Below, one piece after another: positions 1 to 7,627 of a DNA stretch of 30,418 nt; position 1 is the stretch's first letter, and every line of letters begins with the position of its first letter. The translations under genes were made by a program, and so were the position numbers. A model generated the notes under the pieces. That model saw nothing but the letters and a program-made list of their open reading frames with translations. It ran no database searches and was not told the origin of the DNA. The DNA comes from CAZIHO01 sp964538875 (GTDB lineage: Bacteria; Pseudomonadota; Gammaproteobacteria; Chromatiales; Chromatiaceae), in assembly GCA_964538875.1 (NCBI GenBank), contig CAZIHO010000030.1:1-30418 (forward strand). Reading direction: 5' to 3'.

Positions 1-431
1 GGAAGATGCAGGGACTCGACCCCGGCGATTACCATCACGCCCGCCACACCCAATGCCAGACCCAGGGCTTGGCGGCGGCCGATGCCGGTCCTGGTCCAGA
101 TACCGGTGACCACCGCGCCCCAGATCGGCGCCGTGGCGTTCAGGATCGACAGCAGGGACGCGGACAGGGTCTTGGCGGCAAAGGCGAATAGGGTGAAGGG
201 CAGGGTGGAACCGAGCAGCCCCAGGATGCCGTAATACCGCCAGTGGCGGCGGGCGTCCAGTGTCTTGCCCAGATAGAGGGCCACCAGCAACAAAAAGGCC
301 GCCGCCAAGCCGACTCGGCAAAATATCAGCAACCCCGGCCCCAGCACCGGCGCCGCAACCCGCATGAATAAAAAGGACGCGCCCCAGATGGCTGACAGCA
401 ACAGCAGCCGGACGACATTATCGGAAGACAT
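1..431 (-). CDS. EamA/DMT-family membrane transporter, truncated by the window edge
   Basis: The minus strand is open from an ATG at 429-431 to the edge of the window and encodes about 143 residues beginning MSSDNVVRLLLLSAIWGASF. Seen: several hydrophobic helices, the N-terminal W-G-A-S-F helix typical of EamA (drug/metabolite transporter) proteins, and a later segment with NATAPIWGAVVTG that matches the end of the first EamA repeat. Known of the family: inner-membrane exporters of about 290-300 residues with two EamA repeats, often exporting amino acids or metabolites. The second repeat lies outside the window. The gene follows the desaturase-like gene by 81 bases on the same strand and may be cotranscribed with it. 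No clear Shine-Dalgarno precedes the start. The substrate cannot be deduced. Confidence 0.85.
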   Translation of the reverse strand, partial: MSSDNVVRLLLLSAIWGASFLFMRVAAPVLGPGLLIFCRVGLAAAFLLLVALYLGKTLDARRHWRYYGILGLLGSTLPFTLFAFAAKTLSASLLSILNATAPIWGAVVTGIWTRTGIGRRQALGLALGVAGVMVIAGVESLHL

Positions 432-512
432 GGCGGCAAACCCCGGTTCGGTAAACCGGAAGTCTGCCAGATCAAGGGGAACTGGGGGGCGGCCCAAGCG
501 GGACCAGTCACA

Positions 513-1328
513 TCAACGTTCCGGTCCGCCAACCATCCGAAACGGCGCCATCAACATGCCGGACAGGGTCTGCCAATATTCACCGTCGCAACCGGGCAGA
601 CCCATGCTGGACGCGGCAACCGGGTCCGGCGTCTGGTAGGTGCCGAACAGGTGGTCCCACCAAGGAAAAACAAACCCATAGTTGCGGTTGATGTGGGGCG
701 CATGGCGGTGGTGGTGCAGCCGGTGCATCGCGGGTGTCACTAGCAGCCAGCGCAACCGCTCCAGCCAGGGCGGGTAGAGGTAGTTGGCATGTTGAACAAA
801 CAACAGGCTATTGTGGAGGATGGCCCGCACCCCTTCGATCCACAGGGGCAGCCCCAGCAGGGCGTACAGAGCCAGTTTCAGCGCCACGTGCAGGGATATT
901 TCCAGAGGATGAGCGCGACCGGCGCTGGTCACGTCCAGATGGGGATCCATGTGATGGACCGCGTGCAGACGCCATAACCAGCCGACCCGGTGACTGGCCC
1001 AGTGGAATCCGTATTCCACCAGGTCCGACGCCAAAAACGCCAGGACGACTTGCGCCCCCAGGGGCCAGGAGCCAGCGCCAAGACCGGTCAGGGGGGAGTG
1101 AAGCACGACGCGGTGCGCTTGCAACAACGCTTCGCCGACCACTAGATCGGCGAACAGAATCACCAGGAGCAACAAACCCAGGTTGCGGCCCACATGCCAC
1201 CACCGGTGCCGCTGGTTGTCAAAGGGAACCCTGGGGGACGCCGCTTCCAGTTGTAGAAAAAAAACGATCACGCCAACGGATAGTCCCAGGTACAACACCC
1301 GGACCAGGGACAAATCCTGTTCTGTCAC
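513..1328 (-). CDS. Sterol desaturase / fatty acid hydroxylase superfamily membrane protein
   Basis: 271 residues. Seen: hydrophobic helices near residues 11-25, 50-67 and 90-108, and the histidine clusters of membrane di-iron enzymes, HWASH (109-113), HAVHH (122-126) and MHRLHHH (201-207), with a further H at 172. Known of the family: non-haem di-iron oxygenases in the inner membrane that hydroxylate or desaturate sterols, fatty acids, carotenoids or other lipids; the histidines bind iron. The start is a GTG preceded by GGGGAGG ten bases upstream; no ATG serves better. It sits 57 bases after the IPTL-CTERM-like gene and 81 before the EamA gene, so the three may be one unit. The substrate is unknown; a sterol should not be assumed. 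Confidence 0.9.
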   Translation of the reverse strand: MTEQDLSLVRVLYLGLSVGVIVFFLQLEAASPRVPFDNQRHRWWHVGRNLGLLLLVILFADLVVGEALLQAHRVVLHSPLTGLGAGSWPLGAQVVLAFLASDLVEYGFHWASHRVGWLWRLHAVHHMDPHLDVTSAGRAHPLEISLHVALKLALYALLGLPLWIEGVRAILHNSLLFVQHANYLYPPWLERLRWLLVTPAMHRLHHHRHAPHINRNYGFVFPWWDHLFGTYQTPDPVAASSMGLPGCDGEYWQTLSGMLMAPFRMVGGPER

Positions 1329-1385
1329 GGCAACCCGGCCTCCCCTGGGATGCGGTGGCGCGCGAGAATGCCTCGCCCGCCGTGA

Positions 1386-1571
1386 CTATTTTTGGCGTCG
1401 CTTCATGGCCCAGCCCGCTGCCGCACTGACCGCGACGACCAGCGCCGCCAGACCAAACTCGTCCAGGGTCGGGACGGTCTGGGTAAAGGCACCGTTAGAT
1501 TGTCCCAGGGCAATCCCAGGCAAGATCAGCAGGCTGGCCAGGCTGAACCCATAGCGGGTGGTTTGTTGCAT
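1386..1571 (-). CDS. Very small IPTL-CTERM-like surface-sorted protein
   Basis: 61 residues, nearly all of it targeting signal. Seen: a signal peptide (1-23, cleavage likely after ALG), about nine polar residues (QSNGAFTQT), then a VPTLDEFG motif (33-40), a hydrophobic helix (41-55) and a basic end MKRRQK. Known of the family: IPTL-CTERM tails consist of the (I/V)PTL-x-E-W/F-G motif, one transmembrane helix and a basic cluster, and are thought to be processed by an exosortase/archaeosortase-type enzyme on secreted proteins. Here almost no passenger remains after removal of both signals. A GGAG lies 7 bases before the ATG. It may be a genuine small secreted peptide or the decayed remnant of a larger protein. 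It heads a possible three-gene minus-strand unit. Confidence 0.65.
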   Translation of the reverse strand: MQQTTRYGFSLASLLILPGIALGQSNGAFTQTVPTLDEFGLAALVVAVSAAAGWAMKRRQK

Positions 1572-1897
1572 GTCACTACTCCAATGGTGAAAATCCGCTT
1601 GAACCCGGTGCCGGTGGAACCCAGAAAACCCAGATTCCGCCGACGATTTGGCTTCAATTAGGAGTGCAACCTAGCGTAATAGCGTGCTCGACACAATAGC
1701 CGCGCGGGCAAACCCCCCAGGCACATGGGTTTGTAGTACTTAAACGGTGGGGTCAGCACAGGTGGCTGGCTGGAGACCGGTTCAACCCAGCCCAGATTGC
1801 TTTAGACTTAGGCAGTCGCCAGTTCCATCGAGGCGAACCTTGGCGCTCCTGGTGATCCAGCCCTAAAGTGACAACATCCTGACAGGTGTTCAACCCC
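1572..1897. other. Divergent intergenic region
   Basis: About 325 bases between the minus-strand IPTL-CTERM-like gene and the plus-strand DUF192 gene. It should contain promoters for both. I found no convincing -35/-10 pair, no strong hairpin and no believable short gene; open frames crossing it are shadows. Confidence 0.6.
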
Positions 1898-2401
1898 ATG
1901 TTCACCCGACGACTGCTCGGTTCCGTAGGCGTGGCCGGCGCCCTGTTGTTGGCCGCTATCGCGGTAGTCAAGGCCACCGGGTCCAACCAAACTATTCTGG
2001 AATGGCGGCGCCTGGAATTGGGCGACGGCCGGTTCAAGGTGGAAGTGGTGCGAACTCCGGCGCAACTCCAGCGAGGTCTGATGGGCCGCCCGGAGATGGC
2101 GGCGGATCAGGGCATGCTGTTCGTCCTGCCCGGCAATCAGCCCATTCAATTTTGGATGAAGTCCACCCTGATTCCTCTCGACATGTTGTGGATGGACCGG
2201 AACCTAGGGGTAATCTATATCCAGGAGTCAGCGCCCCCCTGCACGGCGGACCCCTGCCCCCTGTATGGTCCGAATCAGACGGCCGCTTATGTGCTGGAGT
2301 TGAATGGCGGGCGAGCCCGGCAGGCCCATATCCAGGTGGGGGACCGGGCCTCGGTATCGGAAATGATCTCCGCTGGCGACGGGCCAACCGGGGCGCCCTA
2401 G
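1898..2401 (+). CDS. DUF192 family protein, membrane-anchored or exported
   Basis: 167 residues from the ATG at 1898, chosen because AGGTG lies nine bases upstream; an in-frame GTG at 1886 would add four residues and has no ribosome site. Seen: N-terminal hydrophobic segment (about 5-25) acting as a signal or anchor, then the DUF192 core: RGLMGRPEM (59-67), GMLFVLP (72-78), FWMKSTLIPLDMLW (85-98), the PPC...CPLY cysteine pair (C115, C120) and YVLELNGG (131-138). Known of the family: COG1430, about 120-170 residues, periplasmic or membrane-associated; function not established. The core is complete. It is followed by a 396-base gap, so it is probably monocistronic. Confidence 0.9.
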   Translation: MFTRRLLGSVGVAGALLLAAIAVVKATGSNQTILEWRRLELGDGRFKVEVVRTPAQLQRGLMGRPEMAADQGMLFVLPGNQPIQFWMKSTLIPLDMLWMDRNLGVIYIQESAPPCTADPCPLYGPNQTAAYVLELNGGRARQAHIQVGDRASVSEMISAGDGPTGAP

Positions 2402-2797
2402 ACCCATTGGTGGCGCCCGATCGGCTGGCTGCCATTCCGCCAGGACGCCAAACCAGCGGGAACTAATCGAGACGCCATAAGCACCAATAGCGGATAGAAT
2501 TCCGCGCCGGATACTAGTCGAGCGGGGGCTAGTCCAGACGGGTGTCTCCCGGCCGGGCGCCGGCTCCGCCCCAGTCCGCTGCGGGCAGGTAAAATTAGAC
2601 TCCCGATTCCCACTCAAGCGGATCCCTGCTCAGGAGTTTGTCCAAGCGCCAGTTTCCCGAGTTCAGCCCCGGCGCAACCCCAACCTGCGGGCATTTTTAC
2701 TTCGGTCTGGTCGGCTCACCCAGGCGGCCCAGGCCTGGATTCCATGGCCAGGGCATCGCGAAACCCAAAAAATATTGGACCTTATTGGAAATTGACC
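2402..2797. other. Intergenic region upstream of the LTA-synthase-like gene
   Basis: Nearly 400 bases with no supported gene. A TTG-started frame at 2638-2970 overlaps the real gene out of frame and is rejected. A TAAAAT sequence near 2591 could serve as a -10 element but has no recognisable -35 partner. No RNA gene was recognised. Confidence 0.5.
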
Positions 2798-4456
2798 ATG
2801 CTGCCCGCATTCCTGAAACGGATTCTAATCAACCGCTACACCCTCTTTTTAGCGGTATTGTATGCCTACCATGTCATCACCGATCCCTTGATCGAGATGA
2901 ATCCGGGTATTTATCGCATGGAGATTCCCTTTCTCCTATACCTGTATTTTTGCCTGAACCTATTTATTAAGGAATCCAAATGGCAACCCTGGATCGCCGC
3001 CATCCCCCTGGTGATCGTCTATGCCATTCATGACTATTATTTTTTCCGCTTCTTCCGCATTGCCAAGCTGAATGACGCGGGCCAGATTCCGGAATTGCTT
3101 GGGGTGGCGGGGCTGGAAATCAATCTGCTGCTATTCCTGCTAGTCAGCGCCATTCTAGTGCTGCTGGCCAGGAACCTCAGAATCACGCGGCAGGCATTGC
3201 TTATTGCCCTGCCCGCTGTCTTGGTGCTAGTGAGCCCCTTTGCTTACCCCAGCCTCTTTATCCAGACCTTCTCCGCCCTGTCGGCGCAAGTGATTCACTA
3301 TGCCGCCTTGAATAACGTGGAGACCAATGGACGCCTGACCACCGCCCTTTACAACGAGGCCCGGCGCCGGGAGATCATGTCCCATATGTCCAGTTATCAG
3401 GATCAGAGCAAACTCAGCCTGACCCTGCCCGAGGGCATGGAACAGCCAGCCATGGCTAATGGCCACAATATTCATGTCATCGTGCTGGAGGGCTTCCTGG
3501 ATCCCAGCCTATTCCTCAATCTACCGCGCAAGTTTGATGTCTTGCACCCGGATTTTGTCAAGGAGATCAGTCCCCATCTGGGCCTGTCCACCTCGCCGGT
3601 GTTCGGTGGCTATACCGCCCAGGCAGAGTTTGAGGTGTTATGCGGAGTACCGGCGTTTCAGGAGTTCGACGAAATTGAATTCAATGTCTTCACCGGCACG
3701 GAAACCTATTGCTTGCCAAATATCCTGCGCCGCATGGGCTATTACACCAGCGCGTCCAATGGCTTCAAGCCGGACTTTTTCAATACCATGCCCGCCTATC
3801 GAGGGCTAGGGTTCGACGTTTCCTATTTCCCCAAGGAATATACTCCCACCCTGGAAACCTATCTCACCAAGGGCGAGCGGGAAAATAATCAATATTTCTT
3901 CGACAGCCAGTTGTATGAGCAAAATCTGGCCTACGTTAAAAAGATGATGGAGGACAAGAAGCCATTCCTCAATTATCTGCTTACCGTTTATGGTCATTAC
4001 CCGTTTGGCTATGACCGCTGGATGGGGCCGCCCCTAGTTACGGCACCGGATCTGACCTGGGATCTGGAACGGATCTTCAATCAAGTACATTACCGGTCCC
4101 TGGCCTTGACTCAATTCCTGCGGCAGTTGCGGGCATTGGATCCGGAATCCCTGATCGTCCTGGTCGCCGACCATTTGCCGCCCCTCACCGAAGGGGTGGA
4201 TGCCTACGCCAGATTCGGCTACTTGCCAGCAGGTACCACGGAACGCTTTTACCGCAATAGAGTGCTGGTGTACCGGGATGGTCAACCCCAGAAGCTGGAC
4301 CAGTTCTATCACTTCAATCTGTATCGGTTGATTCTGGATTACGTCACCCAAGGCGAGTATTGCAAGAAGATGCCCTGCGACTTTAGCTATCCCCTGGATA
4401 AGGAAAAGCTACGGGATGACTATCGGATTATCATTGGGTTGGGCGCCCGCCAATAG
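2798..4456 (+). CDS. LTA synthase/MdoB-like sulfatase-fold membrane enzyme (COG1368 type)
   Basis: 552 residues from the ATG at 2798, which has GGAA seven bases upstream and begins just before the first helix. An in-frame ATG at 2744 adds 18 non-hydrophobic residues without a ribosome site and is less likely. Seen: five hydrophobic helices within residues 13-150, then a periplasmic alkaline-phosphatase-fold domain. Candidate metal and nucleophile residues by analogy with LtaS are E231 in VIVLEG, T273 in GGYTAQAEFE, H400 in VYGHYPF and D458-H459 in LVADHLPP. Known of the family: these enzymes move phosphoglycerol or phosphoethanolamine from phospholipids to a glycan or lipid acceptor (LtaS, OpgB, EptA relatives). 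In a Gram-negative cell the acceptor may be a periplasmic glucan or LPS; this is inference. It is monocistronic and convergent with the Spy-like gene. Confidence 0.85.
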   Translation: MLPAFLKRILINRYTLFLAVLYAYHVITDPLIEMNPGIYRMEIPFLLYLYFCLNLFIKESKWQPWIAAIPLVIVYAIHDYYFFRFFRIAKLNDAGQIPELLGVAGLEINLLLFLLVSAILVLLARNLRITRQALLIALPAVLVLVSPFAYPSLFIQTFSALSAQVIHYAALNNVETNGRLTTALYNEARRREIMSHMSSYQDQSKLSLTLPEGMEQPAMANGHNIHVIVLEGFLDPSLFLNLPRKFDVLHPDFVKEISPHLGLSTSPVFGGYTAQAEFEVLCGVPAFQEFDEIEFNVFTGTETYCLPNILRRMGYYTSASNGFKPDFFNTMPAYRGLGFDVSYFPKEYTPTLETYLTKGERENNQYFFDSQLYEQNLAYVKKMMEDKKPFLNYLLTVYGHYPFGYDRWMGPPLVTAPDLTWDLERIFNQVHYRSLALTQFLRQLRALDPESLIVLVADHLPPLTEGVDAYARFGYLPAGTTERFYRNRVLVYRDGQPQKLDQFYHFNLYRLILDYVTQGEYCKKMPCDFSYPLDKEKLRDDYRIIIGLGARQ

Positions 4457-4479
4457 GGTTAGCCTCTGAACCAAGCACC

Positions 4480-4630
4480 CGTGCCTTCGGCTTCCGATGG
4501 GTTGAGGGCAGCCCTAACGATGCTTTTTTGGGGGGCAGGACGCAAAGCCACGAGAGCGCCTGGTCGACTTAGAGGGAAACATTGAATTATCCAGTGTTTA
4601 CCCCGGCACCGGGGGGGTTGCAGCGCATAC
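4480..4630 (+). ncRNA. Candidate cyclic-di-GMP-I (GEMM)-like riboswitch, degenerate and without a clear target gene
   Basis: Seen on the plus strand: GACGCAAAGCCACGAG at about 4540-4555, very close to the most conserved stretch of GEMM-I RNAs (GGACGCAAAGCCACGG). Upstream, GGGCA is followed by a GCCC...GGGC hairpin, so GGC can pair with the GCC after CGCAAA, as in the aptamer's first arm. Downstream, GGGTTGCAGC resembles the 3' GGGTTGCCG element. Departures: the usual GGGCAAACC is GGGCAGCCC, the second arm is longer than normal, and the next gene on this strand is about 900 bases away. Known of the family: c-di-GMP aptamers usually control the gene immediately downstream. This could be a 3'-UTR or stand-alone RNA, or a chance resemblance. 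Confidence 0.35.
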
Positions 4631-4745
4631 GAGGGCACTAAGCTGTGGTATCCGACGGAAAAGGAAAACCAGGCTGGTTCTTTTCCGTCAGATGAAAATC
4701 CCAGATTCCAAGACGCCATAACCTAAAGGGTCGAAGTAGCAAGCT

Positions 4746-4770
4746 GGGCCGGAACCTTGCGTTCCGGCCC
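4746..4770. terminator. Perfect hairpin between convergent genes
   Basis: GGGCCGGAAC and GTTCCGGCCC form a ten-base perfect stem with loop CTTGC, 17 bases beyond the stop codon of the Spy-like gene. There is no T run on either side, so it may protect or end transcripts without being a classical intrinsic terminator. Confidence 0.5.
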
Positions 4771-4786
4771 CGCTCATCCCGGCCGG

Positions 4787-5296
4787 CTACCAGTTGCCTT
4801 GGCGCCCGCCGGACCGGGTCAGCAGCACACCAGCCTTGGTCTGTTGTTCAGGCGTTAGCGCTTGGTACAGGGTTCGGGTCGCCCGCAGGGCTTGCAGTTG
4901 CTGTTCGAGACCCTGTTGGCGGAAGGCCAGGCGTTCTTCCAGGGTTGGCGCGGCGGACAGCATGGCCTGCCGATGGGCGGTGCGCAACGCAGTCTTACCC
5001 TTGATGGCGTCGGCGTATTGGTTCCAGGCAGCCTCTTGGGCGCCAGTGATGGCCAGGGCCAGCTTTTGCTGGGCGAGCTGCTGCTCCACCAGGACCGGAT
5101 CCACACCCATGGGACCGCCGCCGCGCATCCGGCCCGCTCCGGCGCCCATCCCGCAGGGTCCGCTGCCCATCATGCCGGTGTTGTTCCAGCAGGGGGTGTT
5201 ACAACCACCCATGCCTCCCTGGGCCAACAGGGGAGAGCTGGACACCAAGGCCGCCGCGATGGTCAAGCCAAGCAACAGGGAAGAGTTAGTTTGCAT
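4787..5296 (-). CDS. Spy/CpxP-like periplasmic protein with a Met/Cys-rich N-terminus
   Basis: 169 residues. Seen: signal peptide (1-25, cleavage near LLA-Q), a Met/Cys/Gly-rich stretch (about 28-64, with GGCNTPCWNN, GMMGSGPCGMG and GRMRGGGPMG), then helical sequence ending in LTPEQQ-type motifs (ITGAQEAAW about 83-91, LTPEQQTKAG about 147-156). Known of the family: Spy, CpxP and CnrX-like proteins are periplasmic chaperones or metal sensors with LTxxQ repeats, often under envelope-stress two-component control. The Met/Cys segment suggests copper or another soft metal as ligand; this is inference. AGGAG lies eight bases before the ATG. It is divergent from a two-component operon and may be its target and feedback partner. 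Confidence 0.8.
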   Translation of the reverse strand: MQTNSSLLLGLTIAAALVSSSPLLAQGGMGGCNTPCWNNTGMMGSGPCGMGAGAGRMRGGGPMGVDPVLVEQQLAQQKLALAITGAQEAAWNQYADAIKGKTALRTAHRQAMLSAAPTLEERLAFRQQGLEQQLQALRATRTLYQALTPEQQTKAGVLLTRSGGRQGNW

Positions 5297-5344
5297 CTGA
5301 GGTCTCCTATCTTTCGAATCGGCGCGATGGAATTCGCGACCTTG

Positions 5345-5412
5345 GGTATAGGAAACACCCTGGCTGTAACCAGGGCATGTCTTCGAGGGGCATTTTGGTA
5401 AGCGACTGTAAC
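5345..5412. promoter_or_regulatory. Divergent regulatory region with a CpxR-box-like repeat and a palindrome
   Basis: Between the Spy-like gene and the regulator gene: GTAAGCGACTGTAAC at 5398-5412 fits GTAAA-N5-GTAAA, the CpxR site, in eight of ten positions; a further GTAAC lies at 5366-5370, 32 bases away; and CCCTGG-N6-CCAGGG forms a palindrome at 5358-5375. GGTATA at 5345-5350 reads as TATACC on the minus strand and could be the -10 of the Spy-like gene. The sites would then lie at and upstream of its -35 region, as expected for activation. Regulator binding is inferred. Confidence 0.45.
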
Positions 5413-5485
5413 AATCCGCTTGCGAATTACGGAGCCTTACCAGGCGTCCCTGACGTCCGCCGCCGGGCGACTTAGACTAACGACC

Positions 5486-6211
5486 ATGAACAGCGTCCCA
5501 GATCATATCCTAGTGGTGGATGACGACCCCGAGATCCGTCAACTGCTCCGGACTTACCTGGAACGGAACGGCTACCGGGTGACCGGTGTCGGCGACGGCC
5601 ATGCCATGTGGATGGCCCTGGAGCGATCCCAGGTGGATCTGCTGGTGCTGGACATCATGTTACCGGGGGCGGACGGACTGGACCTGTGCCGAACCCTGCG
5701 CGCCCGGTCCAAGTTGCCAGTCATCATGCTCACTGCTAGGGGCGATGAAATGGACCGGGTGCTGGGTTTGGAGATGGGCGCCGATGACTATTTGGCCAAG
5801 CCCTTTAGCCCCAGGGAGTTGCTGGCCCGCATCAAGAACGTGCTGCGCCGGGTGCGGGATTTGCCCAGCGACGGGCTAGACGACACGCCGGAGCGGTTCT
5901 GCTTCGCGGGCTGGAGCCTGGAAACCCTAGCGCGGCACCTGATTTCGCCGACGGGTCTGGTGGTGCCCCTGAGCCAAGCGGAATTCCGGTTGTTGCAGGT
6001 GCTGCTGACCCATCCCAACCGGCCCCTGAGCCGGGATCAACTGCTGGACTTCACCCAGGGACGGGACGCGGTGCCCTTCGACCGCAGCATCGACGTGCTG
6101 ATCGGCCGGTTGCGCCGACGCTTGGACGATGACGCCAAGAATCCCCAGTTGATCAAGACCGCCCGGGGTCAGGGTTATCTGCTGGCGGCCAAGGTGACCC
6201 GGGAGCGCTGA
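5486..6211 (+). CDS. OmpR/PhoB-family response regulator
   Basis: 241 residues from the ATG at 5486. A TTG-started extension at 5420 adds 22 residues unlike any receiver N-terminus and is rejected. Seen: receiver domain (about 7-120) with acidic pocket D12-D13, phosphoacceptor D56 in LVLDIMLPG, T84-type switch residue in MLTAR and K105 in YLAKPFSP; then a winged-helix DNA-binding domain (about 140-237) with RSIDVLIGRLRRRL and the TARGQGYLL wing. Known of the family: phosphorylated by a partner kinase, binds direct repeats as a dimer. The spacing of two bases to the kinase gene shows the partner. The SIDVLIGRLRRRL recognition-helix region is OmpR-like. Likely target: the divergent Spy-like gene. 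Confidence 0.95.
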   Translation: MNSVPDHILVVDDDPEIRQLLRTYLERNGYRVTGVGDGHAMWMALERSQVDLLVLDIMLPGADGLDLCRTLRARSKLPVIMLTARGDEMDRVLGLEMGADDYLAKPFSPRELLARIKNVLRRVRDLPSDGLDDTPERFCFAGWSLETLARHLISPTGLVVPLSQAEFRLLQVLLTHPNRPLSRDQLLDFTQGRDAVPFDRSIDVLIGRLRRRLDDDAKNPQLIKTARGQGYLLAAKVTRER

Positions 6212-6213
6212 GT

Positions 6214-7614
6214 ATGCTCTGGCCCCGTTCCCTGTTTGGGCGGCTGACCCTGATTCTGCTGGGGGGCCTGGCCGGTACCACCCTGGTGTCCAGCTGGGTA
6301 TTGCTTCAGGACCGGGGCCAGACCCTGTATCAATCCCTACGGGCCGACCTGGTACAGCGCACCGGGGCGCTGGTGGAACAACTCAACGCCCTGACGCCCC
6401 TGGAACGGGAACGGCTGCTGCCGCTGGTGAATATTCCGGAAAGCCGGGTCGGCATCGGCGACGAGCCCCTAGACACGCCGGACCCGGACCCGGACTCCCT
6501 GGCCGCCGCCCAATTGGTGGAGCATCGCCTGCGGGAACGTCTGGGGCCGGCGGCGGACATTCGGGTGGTGCTGGCGGATACCCAGCTATCTCAGCCCGGC
6601 TGGATGCGCCGGCGCATGGGCCGGGGCGGTGGTCAAGGGTTTGCACCGCCGGCCAGGCACCTGGATGGGGTGCGTCCCCTGGCCCGCTATTTCTTCATCC
6701 AAGCCCGGCTGAACGACGGCAGTTGGGCGCGGTTTGAACGCCAGGTACCGGAAGACCTGTTCGACTGGCCCACCCGGCTGCTGCTGACCCTGGGGATCCT
6801 GTTCGCCGGCGTCACCCTGGTGTCCCTGGTGTCGGTGCGGTGGGTGATCGGCCCCCTGCGGGAACTGCGGGATGCGGCGGACGCCCTGGGCAAGGACATT
6901 CATCGCCCGCCGCTGGCGGTGCGGGGGCCGTCGGAAGTGGCGGCCACCGCCCGCGCCTTCAACGACATGCAGGCCCGCATCAAGCGCTATCTGGAAGACC
7001 GGGCGCGCATTCTGGCAGCGGTATCCCATGACTTGAAAACGCCCCTCACGCGCTTGCGCCTGCGCCTGGAGTTGCTCGATCAGGACCCGGTGAAGGCCAA
7101 GCTGGAACGGGATCTGGACGACATGGAAGCCATGGTGACCGCTACGCTGGACTTCATGCGCGGCACCGATTCCCAGGAACCCAGCCAACCGCTGGATCTC
7201 CAGGCGCTGCTGGAAAGCATCCTGGACGACGGCCGGGACGGGGGCTGGGCGATTGAACTCCGGGGTCAACTGGGGGCGCCCATCCGGGGCCGCCCCCTGG
7301 CGCTCAAACGCTGTATCGAGAATCTGGTGCAAAACGGGGTCCGCTATGGGGGTGGGGTCGAACTGACCCTGACCGACTCGGACGCCGGGGTGCTGATCGA
7401 GGTGGCAGACCGGGGTCCCGGCATACCCCCGGAATGGCTGGAGCGGGTCTTCGATCCCTTCGTACGCCTGGAGTCATCCCGGGCCCAGCATACTGGCGGC
7501 ACCGGGTTGGGGCTCGGCATCGCCCGCAACATCGCCCGCGCCCACGGCGGCGATCTGATCCTGGAAAATCGCCCCCAAGGGGGGCTGGTGGCACGCCTGA
7601 GCCTGCCCCGTTAG
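6214..7614 (+). CDS. EnvZ/CpxA-type sensor histidine kinase
   Basis: 466 residues. Seen: TM1 (about 11-31), a periplasmic sensor domain (32-187) with a Met/Arg/Gly-rich patch near 131-142, TM2 (188-208), HAMP (209-263), HisKA with phosphorylated H272 in AAVSHDLKTPLTR, and an ATPase domain with the N box ENLVQNGVRYG, G1 DRGPGIPP and G2 GGTGLGLGIARN. All catalytic boxes are intact. Known of the family: autophosphorylates on the H-box histidine and transfers to the partner regulator. The start codon lies two bases after the regulator's stop. The signal is not known; the neighbouring Spy-like protein suggests envelope or metal stress. No terminator with a T run serves this strand. Confidence 0.95.
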   Translation: MLWPRSLFGRLTLILLGGLAGTTLVSSWVLLQDRGQTLYQSLRADLVQRTGALVEQLNALTPLERERLLPLVNIPESRVGIGDEPLDTPDPDPDSLAAAQLVEHRLRERLGPAADIRVVLADTQLSQPGWMRRRMGRGGGQGFAPPARHLDGVRPLARYFFIQARLNDGSWARFERQVPEDLFDWPTRLLLTLGILFAGVTLVSLVSVRWVIGPLRELRDAADALGKDIHRPPLAVRGPSEVAATARAFNDMQARIKRYLEDRARILAAVSHDLKTPLTRLRLRLELLDQDPVKAKLERDLDDMEAMVTATLDFMRGTDSQEPSQPLDLQALLESILDDGRDGGWAIELRGQLGAPIRGRPLALKRCIENLVQNGVRYGGGVELTLTDSDAGVLIEVADRGPGIPPEWLERVFDPFVRLESSRAQHTGGTGLGLGIARNIARAHGGDLILENRPQGGLVARLSLPR

Positions 7615-7627
7615 GGTTCATCCGGCC

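Larger units (their letters stand above)
4457..4786. other. Structured gap between convergent genes
   Basis: 330 bases with no supported protein gene, but several strong inverted repeats: GGGAAACAUUG/CAGUGUUUACCC at about 4573-4602, CCCCGGCACCGGGG at about 4601-4614, a perfect ten-base repeat GACGGAAAAG/CTTTTCCGTC enclosing AACC/GGTT at about 4654-4690, and a perfect ten-base repeat at 4746-4770. A 9-codon ORF (ATG at 4692) follows the third hairpin. The minus-strand frame 4459-4719 has no homology-like features and appears to be a by-product of this structure. Confidence 0.6.

Noticed and set aside
2638..2970. 110-residue plus-strand frame with a TTG start
   Set aside because: It overlaps the N-terminal part of the LTA-synthase-like gene in another frame and has no recognisable content.
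4459..4719. 86-residue minus-strand frame
   Set aside because: No family-like motifs and no ribosome site; it crosses hairpins and the candidate RNA.
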